A DNA stretch of 14,357 nucleotides from Desulfobacterales bacterium (GCA_022361135.1 JAKSBM010000292.1:1-14357); one strand, 5' to 3'; shown: positions 7,101 through 14,174, counted from the first letter of the stretch. Numbers and translations: made by a program. The notes: generated by a model from the letters alone, not told the origin.

Positions 7101-7141
7101 CCATGGAAAACATATAGGTAAAACCTATGTGTTTTCCATGG
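7101..7141. repeat. 41-bp inverted repeat (19-bp arms, 3-base loop)
   Basis: Arms 7101-7119 and 7123-7141 are reverse complements at 18 of 19 positions around an AAA centre. The outer ends are CCATGG on both sides. The stem is AT-rich and no T tract follows on the minus strand, so it does not read as a terminator. It lies six bases beyond the stop of the response-regulator gene and upstream of livG, which suits an operator or an mRNA-processing hairpin. Confidence 0.7.
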
Positions 7142-7147
7142 GCGGGT

Positions 7148-7996
7148 TTATTTCAATGTGTTGAGGTGGGCGGCCAGGTTGATTTTTTTGCCCAAAAGGC
7201 CCAGTTTTTTTCGCAGGTTCTGGCGATGGAAGGAAACCGCCGGTTCGGAGATGTTGAGGATATCGGCGATTTCCCCGTTGGTTTTCCCCAGGCGAATCAT
7301 GGCGGCCACTTCCATTTCCCGGGGGGTGAGGCCCGGGGCCTGGCCGTGGAGTTTACCGGCAAAGGGGGCGGTGATTTCGGACAGGTTCTCCCGGGTGACC
7401 CGGCAAAGGTGTGCCTGCTGCTTGGTGAGCCCGCTTTGCTCCAGCCGTTTTAAAAAGGGCAGGACCAGGCTGTTGATCTGGGAGAGCATGTTGTCTTCCA
7501 ATTGGTCCCGTTCTTCCCGGCGGTGGTCCAGGAGGACCTTGAGGGCAGTGTTGGATTCCTGGAGTTTCTCCGTGCGTTGGGCCACCAAATCCTCCAGCTT
7601 CCGGGTCATGCGGCTCAATTCCAGGTGGTGGCGGACCCGGGCAAGGACTTCGGCTTCCTGGAAGGGTTTGGTCACATAGTCGGCGGCCCCGGCCTCGAAG
7701 GCCCGGGTTTTATCCCGGGATCCGTCCAGGCCCGAGATGAAGATGATGGGGATGGCCCGGGTCCGGGGATCGGACTTGAGCCGATGGCAAACCTGGAAAC
7801 CATCCATTTCCGGCATGCGGATGTCCAGGATGATGAGGTCCGGGTGTCGGGCCTGGACGGCCGCCAGGGCCATGGCGCCGCTGCGGGCCTGGCGCACGGT
7901 CATGCCCGTGGTGGAAAGGATTCGGGTGAGGAGGGTCAGGCTTTCAACATTGTCGTCAATGAGCATGACGGCGGCATGGTCCAGGTCGGGGGTCAT
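7148..7996 (-). CDS. Response regulator: receiver domain, coiled coil and LuxR-type HTH
   Basis: This 282-residue protein starts with a receiver domain at about residues 8-125. Asp14/Asp15 form the acidic pocket, Asp58 in LIILDIRMPEMDG is the phosphoacceptor, and Ser88 and Lys110 complete the active site. Residues about 125-215 form a charged coiled-coil linker containing ALKVLLDHRREERDQLE and LVLPFLKRLEQ, a module commonly attached to LuxR-type HTH domains in Desulfobacterota. The HTH (GerE fold) spans about 223-282, beginning LTPREMEVAAMIRLGKTNGE. It should bind DNA when phosphorylated. The ATG overlaps the kinase stop by four bases (ATGA) and has AAGGAGA upstream, so it is co-translated with the kinase, its likely partner. 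The adjacent palindrome and liv genes are candidate targets, by position only. Confidence 0.93.
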   Translation of the reverse strand: MTPDLDHAAVMLIDDNVESLTLLTRILSTTGMTVRQARSGAMALAAVQARHPDLIILDIRMPEMDGFQVCHRLKSDPRTRAIPIIFISGLDGSRDKTRAFEAGAADYVTKPFQEAEVLARVRHHLELSRMTRKLEDLVAQRTEKLQESNTALKVLLDHRREERDQLEDNMLSQINSLVLPFLKRLEQSGLTKQQAHLCRVTRENLSEITAPFAGKLHGQAPGLTPREMEVAAMIRLGKTNGEIADILNISEPAVSFHRQNLRKKLGLLGKKINLAAHLNTLK

Positions 7997-10746
7997 GGGG
8001 TCTCCTTCAGGGCATCCAGGATGAGGTCAAAGCGGAAATCCCGGGCCAGGGCTTCCAGCTGCCCGGCGGTTTCCGGGTGGGAAATGGTTTGAATCAAGGC
8101 CTGAACCCGTTCCTGGTCCAAGAGGGTACAGGCCTGGATGAGATCGGCTTTCAGTTCAGGGGCCAGCTCCACGGCTCCCGCTTCCCCATGGACCGGTTCC
8201 GCCGGAGGGGCGCCATGGGTGAAACAGACGTTCCCGTGGGCGGCCAGGGCATCCAAAAGTGCGGCTTCGTTCAAGGGTTTGCGGACCACATGGTCGCAGC
8301 CCGCTTCCAGGATTTTTTCATGTTCGTTTTCGAAGGCATGGGCGGTGAGGGCAATGATGGGTGTTGTTTGCCCCCCGGGGCTGGCCTTGATTTCACGGGT
8401 GGCGGCCAGGCCGTCCATCACCGGCATGCGGATGTCCATGAGGATGAGATCCGGGGCCTGGGCCCGGAATTGATCCACCCCTTCTTGACCATTGGTGGCC
8501 GTTTCCACCTGAAATCCCAGGCCGGTGAGCAGTTTGGTGAAAACAATGCGGCTTTCCCCGTGGTCCTCAACCAATAGGATTTTGGGTGTGGGGTGGTCCG
8601 GGGAAAGGCCCGTGGGAAGGGGATGGCTGGCATCGGACTGCGGGGGCGGGCCCGCCGGGGTCTGGATCGGCAGGGTGAAGTAAAAGGTCGCCCCCTTGCC
8701 CAAGTGGCTTTGGACCTCCAGACTCCCCCCCATGACCTGGACGAAATTTCGGCTGATGGCCAGGCCCAGACCGGATCCGGCCCCCTGGTGGCGGCCCCCC
8801 CGGGTGAAATGGTTGAATATGGTTTCCATGTCCGCCGGGGCAATGCCGGTGCCGGAATCGGCAATGGTGAAGCAAAGCCATTGGTGGGCTTCCTGGGGCA
8901 GCGTGGCTTGGGTCTCCGGGGGATTCACCGGTTCCACCCCCAGGCGGACATGGCCCGAGGTTGTATAGGTCAAGGCATTGCCCAAAAGGTTGACCAGAAC
9001 CTGGCGGAGCTTGCGTTTGTCCCCCCGGATGACCCGGGGAAGATGGGCCGGGGTGTCCAGGATGAACTCAATGGATTTTTCCCCGGCCCGGGGCCGGAAC
9101 ATGGCGGCAATGTTTTCCAAAAACAGGGTCAGATCAAATCTTTCCCCGTAAAAAACCGTTTTTCCGCTTTCGATTTTGGACATGTCCAGGACATCGTTGA
9201 TCAGGTCCAGGAGCTGGGCGCCGCTGTGTTGGATATATCCCAGGTTTTCCCGTTGTTCCGGGGTTAATTTTCCCTGGCGTTCCATGAGCTGGGAAAAGCC
9301 CAGGATGACGTTGAGGGGGGTGCGGAGTTCATGGCTCATGTTGGCCAGGAAGCGGGTTTTGTCCTGGTTGGCGGCCTCGGCGATGCCCTTGGCCTTTTCC
9401 AGGTCCCGGGTCCGGTGGCGGACGGTTTCCTCCAGGTGTTGGCGGGCGTCCTCCTGGGCTTCGTAAAGGCGGTTCAAACGGTGGGCCATGCGGATGAAGG
9501 TTCGCATGAGCAGACCCACTTCATCCCTGCGGTTGCCGTAGGGGCGAAGGTAATTCAAATCCGCTTCCATGCCCGGGGTGCCCAGGGGGGTGTTGAACCG
9601 TTCCGCTGCCCGGGTGAGCACCCCCAGGGGGAGGGAAATATGCCGCCGCACCAGCAGGGCCACGGCAAGGAGGCTCACCATGAGGAAGGCCGTGCCCATG
9701 GCCAGGGTGAACCACATGTTTTCCGCCACCTGATCGGCAAACATGGATTTGTAGCAGACGGAAAAAAGGTACCAACCCGGTCCCTCAATGGGGGTGACGG
9801 CCAGGAGTTCGTCAAATTCGGGCATGTCGATGACCGCAGGGAAGGCGGCAATGTCCTTGAGTTTTTCATGGGCGGCCGTGAGGTGGGGGTCCTTGGCCAG
9901 TGCCACGGTATAGCTGGGGTTCCGGGAGGAAATGCATTGGGCGATTTTGTATGGGTGGACAATGATCTGTCCCTCCCGGCCCAGGATGAAGCTGTAGGAG
10001 GAGACCGCGCTATCGCTGAGGTTGCGATAGAAAAAGTCCCGGCATTCCAGGTCAGTGCCCAGGGTGCCCACGTGGTTGGGGCCCAGGTCCACGGGCAGGG
10101 CGGCGGTGATCATCCATTTCCCGGCCCGTGCGTCGAAATAGAGTCCGGTCCAGACGATTTCCCGTCCGGGATTGGAATCCTGATTGGTCTTATTGAACCA
10201 ATTCTCCTGGGTATTGGTGACGGACATGGCCCGGCCCGGCGACCATTCCATGGCCGGCCAATAGGTCATGGTCAGTTGATCCCTTCCCATGAACCAGAGG
10301 TTTTCAAATCGGGACCGCCAGGGGGGGCCGTATTCCAGAATCAGATCGTGGGCCACCTTCAAGGTGTGCCGGGTTTCCGGTGAAATTCGGGATGCCCGGG
10401 AGAGTCCGGAATGGAGGACGCATTGGTCCAGGCAGGCCTTGGGATGGCCATGGCCGAGGCCGGAGGCTTCTCCGGGGTCGCTGCTGAGCCGGAGCAGGAA
10501 TTCCCGGCGCATGTTCAACAGATTGTCCCGGGCCAGGCTGAAAAGTTCACTTTCCCGCTTTCCCCGCTGGATAATGTATTCCCGGAGCTGTTCCTGGTAT
10601 TGGGCCTCGGATTTTCGGATCAGGTATTTGTAATTGACCAGGGTGACGGTGACGGCCAGGGCGGCCAGGAAGACAAAGAGGCGCTTGATCAGGGTTTTGG
10701 ACAGGGGGGTAAACCGTGTGGTCCCATTTCCCATCCCCATGTCCAT
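7993..10746 (-). CDS. Hybrid sensor histidine kinase with periplasmic Cache-like sensor and receiver domain
   Basis: This 917-residue membrane kinase has a first membrane helix at about 23-38, a periplasmic region at about 45-343, and a second helix at about 344-366. The periplasmic region includes FILGREGQIIVHPYKIAQC, a Cache-type strand pattern. A HAMP-like stretch and coiled coil follow to about 462. The HisKA H box FLANMSHELRTP carries phospho-site His472. The ATPase domain has the N box around Asn586-Asn590, DSGTGI at 630-635 and GSGLGL at 657-662. A receiver domain follows at about 721-835, with Asp771 and Lys823. The last 60 residues are helical with no HPt-type His motif. GGGGAGA lies about seven bases before the ATG. 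The kinase probably senses a small ligand in the periplasm, perhaps the compound taken up by the downstream importer, and passes phosphate to the response regulator encoded next. Confidence 0.93.
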   Translation of the reverse strand: MDMGMGNGTTRFTPLSKTLIKRLFVFLAALAVTVTLVNYKYLIRKSEAQYQEQLREYIIQRGKRESELFSLARDNLLNMRREFLLRLSSDPGEASGLGHGHPKACLDQCVLHSGLSRASRISPETRHTLKVAHDLILEYGPPWRSRFENLWFMGRDQLTMTYWPAMEWSPGRAMSVTNTQENWFNKTNQDSNPGREIVWTGLYFDARAGKWMITAALPVDLGPNHVGTLGTDLECRDFFYRNLSDSAVSSYSFILGREGQIIVHPYKIAQCISSRNPSYTVALAKDPHLTAAHEKLKDIAAFPAVIDMPEFDELLAVTPIEGPGWYLFSVCYKSMFADQVAENMWFTLAMGTAFLMVSLLAVALLVRRHISLPLGVLTRAAERFNTPLGTPGMEADLNYLRPYGNRRDEVGLLMRTFIRMAHRLNRLYEAQEDARQHLEETVRHRTRDLEKAKGIAEAANQDKTRFLANMSHELRTPLNVILGFSQLMERQGKLTPEQRENLGYIQHSGAQLLDLINDVLDMSKIESGKTVFYGERFDLTLFLENIAAMFRPRAGEKSIEFILDTPAHLPRVIRGDKRKLRQVLVNLLGNALTYTTSGHVRLGVEPVNPPETQATLPQEAHQWLCFTIADSGTGIAPADMETIFNHFTRGGRHQGAGSGLGLAISRNFVQVMGGSLEVQSHLGKGATFYFTLPIQTPAGPPPQSDASHPLPTGLSPDHPTPKILLVEDHGESRIVFTKLLTGLGFQVETATNGQEGVDQFRAQAPDLILMDIRMPVMDGLAATREIKASPGGQTTPIIALTAHAFENEHEKILEAGCDHVVRKPLNEAALLDALAAHGNVCFTHGAPPAEPVHGEAGAVELAPELKADLIQACTLLDQERVQALIQTISHPETAGQLEALARDFRFDLILDALKETP

Positions 10747-10788
10747 CTTTTGTCTCCCCGTTCAGCACCTGCATCAGATAAAAAATCC

Positions 10789-10817
10789 TAAATAGCATTG
10801 GACGGGACAGATGGCAA
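10789..10817 (-). promoter_or_regulatory. Likely sigma70-type promoter of the kinase-regulator(-liv) block
   Basis: On the minus strand TTGCCA (10817-10812) is followed after 17 bases by TGC-TATTTA, an extended -10 element with the hexamer at 10794-10789. Predicted transcription start is near 10782, giving a leader of about 36 bases before the kinase ATG. It lies in the 93-nt gap after rtcB, where no Rho-independent terminator is obvious, so read-through from rtcB is possible. Confidence 0.45.
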
Positions 10818-10839
10818 GGCAGGGGCCGATTCGGTGCAG

Positions 10840-12324
10840 CTACCCCTTGATGACTCCCATGGGACGGATCCGGGCCACGGGTTTGGAGATGCCCGCCCCC
10901 TGGAGGATTTGGGCCACATGGTCGACGTCCTTGTAAGCCTCGGGCATTTCCTCGGCCAGGGTGGTTTTTCCGGTCCATCGGATTTCAATGCCCTGGTGGG
11001 CCAATTCTCCACGGATGTCCCGGCCCCGGGCCTGTTTTTTGGCGGCACTCCGGCTCAGGATCCGGCCGGCCCCGTGGCTGGTGGAGCCAAAGGTCTGGTC
11101 CATGGCCTTTTGGGTGCCGGCCAGGACAAAGGAGGCCCTGCCCATGTCCCCGGGGATGAGGATGGGTTGGCCCGTGGAGCGGAAGGCCGGCGCCAATTGA
11201 GGGTGCCCCGGCCCAAAGGCCCGGGTGGCCCCCTTGCGGTGGACGCAGACCCGTTGTTTTTTTTTTTTTTTTGTGTGGGTTTCCATGCGGGCCATGTTGT
11301 GGCTCACATCGTAGAGCAGGTTCATGCCCAGCTCCCGGGGGGAGATGGAAAGGGTTTCCATGAAGACCTGCCGGGCCTGGTGGAGGAGGATTTGCCGGTT
11401 GGCCCAGGCATAATTGGCCGCTGCGGCCATGGCCGCCAGGTAGTGTTCTCCCCGGGGGGATTTCAGGGGGGCGTGGGTGAGGGCACCTCCTTGGCCCTTT
11501 TGGGACATGAGGGCCAGCTGGTCCTGGCAGACCTGGTGGCCCAGGCCCCGGGAGCCGCAGTGGAGCATGAGGGTGATCCGGCCTTTTTCCAGGTTAAAGG
11601 CCCGGGCCGTGTCCGGGCTGAAAATCTGGTCCACCACCCCGATTTCCAGAAAGTGGTTCCCCGATCCCAAGGTGGCCAGCTGGGGCCGCCCCCGTTCCAG
11701 GGCCCGGCTGGACAGGGCCGATGGGTCCGCCCCGTCCATGGCACCGCCATCCTCGGTTCGCTCCAGGTCCGAGGGACTGCCCATACCCTGGTCCACGGCC
11801 CATCTGCTGCCCCGGGCCAGGACCGACTTAAGATCGGCGGGGCTGAGTTTCAGGTTGCTCTGCCCGCCCACCCCCGTGGGGATGGTCTTGAATAGATTCG
11901 TCACCAGGGCTTCCAGCCGGGGGCGGATCTCAGCTTCGGAGAGGAAGGTGGTGGCCAGGCGAACCCCGCAATTGATGTCGTAGCCCACCCCGCCCGGGGA
12001 GACAATGCCCTCCCTTTCATCAAAGGCGGCCACCCCGCCGATGGGAAATCCATACCCGCAGTGGAAATCGGGCATGGCATAGGCGGCACGGACAATCCCG
12101 GGCAAACCGGCCACGGCGGCAATCTGAGCCAGGGTTCCATCCCCGGCCAGGGATTGGATGCCCGTCTCATCCGTGTAAATGATCCCCGGCACCTGCATTT
12201 CCCCCACGGGATCCAATTGCCAGCGGAATTCATCCAATCGCCGCAGGGCCCGGAGGGGGGGCTGGGGTTTGGTGGCCTTGCCCTGTTTCTTTGCTCTTTT
12301 TTTCTTCTGTCGTTTGGAAACCAT
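10840..12324 (-). CDS. rtcB: RNA-splicing ligase RtcB
   Basis: This 494-residue enzyme joins RNA 2',3'-cyclic phosphate or 3'-phosphate ends to 5'-OH ends, using GTP and Mn2+. The metal ligands are all visible: Asp116 and Cys119 in GYDINCG, His224 in GSGNHFLE, His255 in HCGSRG and His342 in YDVSHN. The guanylylated histidine is His417 in STSHGAGR, and VHRKGATRAFGPG is also conserved. Length and motif order are complete. A Lys-rich extension of about 26 residues precedes the normal start of the family near RRLDEFRW. The ATG has no clear Shine-Dalgarno sequence, and no alternative in-frame start exists nearby. Codons 351-356 are encoded within a run of 16 A residues (11257-11272, T on the plus strand), replacing the usual loop before the VCVHRKG block without changing its length. 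It follows a methyltransferase gene by 41 nt, probably as one transcript. Confidence 0.95.
   Translation of the reverse strand: MVSKRQKKKRAKKQGKATKPQPPLRALRRLDEFRWQLDPVGEMQVPGIIYTDETGIQSLAGDGTLAQIAAVAGLPGIVRAAYAMPDFHCGYGFPIGGVAAFDEREGIVSPGGVGYDINCGVRLATTFLSEAEIRPRLEALVTNLFKTIPTGVGGQSNLKLSPADLKSVLARGSRWAVDQGMGSPSDLERTEDGGAMDGADPSALSSRALERGRPQLATLGSGNHFLEIGVVDQIFSPDTARAFNLEKGRITLMLHCGSRGLGHQVCQDQLALMSQKGQGGALTHAPLKSPRGEHYLAAMAAAANYAWANRQILLHQARQVFMETLSISPRELGMNLLYDVSHNMARMETHTKKKKKQRVCVHRKGATRAFGPGHPQLAPAFRSTGQPILIPGDMGRASFVLAGTQKAMDQTFGSTSHGAGRILSRSAAKKQARGRDIRGELAHQGIEIRWTGKTTLAEEMPEAYKDVDHVAQILQGAGISKPVARIRPMGVIKG
11257..11272 (-). repeat. A16 homopolymer tract inside rtcB
   Basis: Sixteen consecutive T on the plus strand, read as A16 in the rtcB message, encode the end of Thr351 and Lys352-Lys356. 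The run is exceptional for a GC-rich coding region. Gain or loss of one base would shift the frame about 60 codons before the catalytic His417. Confidence 0.95.
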
Positions 12325-12365
12325 GGGCCATCATACCATAGGGTGATGGTGGAGCAAAATGGGGC

Positions 12366-13031
12366 TTATACGGGCTTTTGGGCGGAAAATACGGCCACAC
12401 ATCCCCGGGTGCGGATTCGGACCCGGGAGAAACGGCGGGCCAATTCCCGGGTGAGGGTTTCCAGGTCGTCGGTGCGGTTGTGGAAAATTCCTTTTTTATT
12501 GTAAAGGGCCATGAGTTTCCGGGCGGCAAAATTGGGGGTGCGGCCCTGTCCCAGAATGGTGGCGCCGAAGAGGGTGCCCCCGGGGGTGAGCAGGGGGAGG
12601 AGGTGCTCAAAGACCACGGCCTTTTCTTCCAAGCTGCCCGGGAGGCAGTGGAGGAGGTAGAAGATACTGATGGAATCGAATGGGGGGCAGTCCGATTCCA
12701 GGGGGGCCAGGACATTGGCCAGGTATACCTCGGGGATGAAACGGCGGGTGCGCTCCTCGGCGGTTGTCAAACTGTTGGGGTTGAGGTCCAAAAGGGCCAG
12801 TCGCTGGTCTTCGGGGGCGCGGGTGAGGCACCGGTGGGGGTAATAGCCCGTGCCCACGCCCACGTCCAGATGGTTGGGGCTGGCATGGCGGGTGAAATGG
12901 GTTTCCAGGTGGGAGGTGGGGCATTTCCAGAGCAGGGCGTTGGAGAACCCCAGGACCCAGCTGTCGTATAGGGCAAGGATGGTTTTGGTGTATATGGCCT
13001 GACCGGCGCAGACCTCGGGTGTCATTTCCAT
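12366..13031 (-). CDS. Class I SAM-dependent methyltransferase, substrate unknown
   Basis: The 221-residue protein has the SAM-binding motif I HLDVGVGTGYY (residues 54-64), an acidic motif II LLDLNPN with Asp82, and motifs IV to VI in FDSISIFYLLHCLPG and LTPGGTLFGATILG. The N-terminal block YDSWVLGFSNALLWKCP and the later LMALYNKKGIF mark a widespread family of small methyltransferases seen in bacteria and fungi. I know of no fixed substrate for this family. The open frame extends 54 codons further upstream, but that part is Pro-rich. The ATG at 13031 has GGAG five bases ahead, and a second ATG two codons later is possible. The gene is immediately upstream of rtcB on the same strand, so a link to RNA or nucleotide modification is suggested by position only. 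Confidence 0.85.
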   Translation of the reverse strand: MEMTPEVCAGQAIYTKTILALYDSWVLGFSNALLWKCPTSHLETHFTRHASPNHLDVGVGTGYYPHRCLTRAPEDQRLALLDLNPNSLTTAEERTRRFIPEVYLANVLAPLESDCPPFDSISIFYLLHCLPGSLEEKAVVFEHLLPLLTPGGTLFGATILGQGRTPNFAARKLMALYNKKGIFHNRTDDLETLTRELARRFSRVRIRTRGCVAVFSAQKPV

Positions 13032-13328
13032 ACAATCTCCAGTATTCACAGGGCCGGGAGGTGATCCCGGGGTGTTGCAGAACATGTTGTTCAAGGGGGA
13101 TATTGGGAAGTATCGTCCCCTCTGAACACTGTTCGTTTGGGGTGATGGGGAAGGGATATACCATGGTTGACCCGGGAAGACCATGGTTTTCATGGACAGG
13201 GGACGGGGAATCCATTATACCGGATGGCGTGCAGGTCCTTTTTCCCGGGCGTTTACCCCGGCCTGCCGCGTTGTTGTGGACCGGTCCCCGGGGCCGGATG
13301 TTGAGATCTGAAGCAGAGGGAAAGTAAA
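13032..13328. promoter_or_regulatory. Divergent control region between methyltransferase-rtcB and DUF364 genes
   Basis: This 297-bp gap must hold promoters for both directions, but no clear -35/-10 pair was found. It contains a 6-bp stem (13054-13070) whose minus strand matches the 3' end of 16S rRNA. It also holds two inverted repeats of the form GAACA...TGTTC (13080-13092 and 13124-13134) and a direct repeat of ACCATGGTT at 13160-13168 and 13180-13188. Further GC-rich palindromic bits (GGACCGGTCC, CCCCGGGG) lie at about 13278-13292, near the DUF364 start. Confidence 0.5.
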
Positions 13329-14150
13329 ATGAAAATTCTTCAAGATACAGCTGCCCTGGCCCGTGAGCGCCTGGGGGCGGAGTACGAGATCCTGACCCTG
13401 GATAATCTGGTGGTGGGGCTTTTTTTTACGGGGGTTAAATTGTCCAATGGGGCCGGGGGGATTTGCTATACCCCGGTGAAGGACATTCCCAAGGCGGTTT
13501 GCTGCCCCAGTTCGGCCGGCCGGATTTTTAACCCCGAAGAGATCCGGGGGATGACCGTGCCCCGGGTTCTGGAGGGACTGACCTCGGGTGAACCGGTGAA
13601 GACCGCCGTGGCCATCGCCGTGCTCAATGCACTGAGCCTGAGCTGTTGGGAAAAGGAAGGCCCCAAGGGGTATACCCTATTGGAAAAGCGGGATGCCCAG
13701 GAGTTGGTTGAGATGCCCGTGGACAAATCCGTGGCCGTGGTGGGAGCCTTTGTCCCCACCCTCCATGCCCTCAAGGCCCGTGGCGGAACCTGGTGGGTGG
13801 TGGAGCAGGACCCGGAAACCCTCATGGCCGAAGAGATGGACCATTATGTTCCGGCGGCGGAATCCATGGAAACCATTGGAAGGGCCGATGTCCTGGTCAT
13901 CACCGGGGTCACCCTGATCAACCATACCCTGGAAGGAATCCTGGATGCGGCCAAGCCCGGGGCGGAAATTGCGGTCATGGGGCCCACGGCTTCGGCCCTG
14001 CCCGAAGTATTGTTTGACCGGGGCGTCCGGATTGTGGGCGGTGTGAAGGTGACGGATCCCGATCCCCTGCTCCAGGTCATTGCCGCCGGCGGTTCGGGCT
14101 ACCATTTCCTGGGGCGGTATGCCGAGATGATGACCGCGGTCCGGGATTGA
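13329..14150 (+). CDS. DUF4213/DUF364 protein (putative metal-chelation family)
   Basis: This 273-residue protein shows the N-terminal DUF4213 pattern at about residues 4-90 (LVVGLFFTGVKLSNGAGGICYTP, then AVCCPSSAGR) and a C-terminal Rossmann-like DUF364 domain at about 120-268. The second domain is seen in VAVVGAFVPTLHALKARG, DVLVITGVTLINHTLEGILD and EIAVMGPTASALPEVLFDRG. The family is described as putative heavy-metal chelation from structural work on a Desulfitobacterium homologue. No biochemical role is established to my knowledge. Cys46, Cys58 and Cys59 are candidate ligands. GAGGG at 13316-13320 lies eight bases before the ATG. It is transcribed away from the methyltransferase gene and is followed by its own terminator, so it appears monocistronic. 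No transporter or cofactor gene adjoins it in the window to suggest a pathway. Confidence 0.88.
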   Translation: MKILQDTAALARERLGAEYEILTLDNLVVGLFFTGVKLSNGAGGICYTPVKDIPKAVCCPSSAGRIFNPEEIRGMTVPRVLEGLTSGEPVKTAVAIAVLNALSLSCWEKEGPKGYTLLEKRDAQELVEMPVDKSVAVVGAFVPTLHALKARGGTWWVVEQDPETLMAEEMDHYVPAAESMETIGRADVLVITGVTLINHTLEGILDAAKPGAEIAVMGPTASALPEVLFDRGVRIVGGVKVTDPDPLLQVIAAGGSGYHFLGRYAEMMTAVRD

Positions 14151-14174
14151 TACCCAACATGGTTTGAATATCCG

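Noticed and set aside
7101..7141. Palindrome read as a Rho-independent terminator after the response regulator
   Set aside because: The stem is AT-rich, has a 3-base loop, and no T tract follows on either strand. An operator or processing role fits better.
9331..10383. Plus-strand open frame of 350 codons opposite the histidine kinase
   Set aside because: It is a shadow of the kinase frame, with Gly/His/Val-rich sequence and no recognisable domain.
11257..11272. T16 run read as a terminator T tract on the plus strand
   Set aside because: No stable stem directly precedes it on the plus strand and no plus-strand gene ends there. It lies inside an intact rtcB frame.
12366..13193. Upstream extension of the methyltransferase by 54 codons
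   Set aside because: The extra part is Pro-rich and unlike the family N terminus. It crosses the stem and repeat elements, while the ATG at 13031 has a Shine-Dalgarno sequence.
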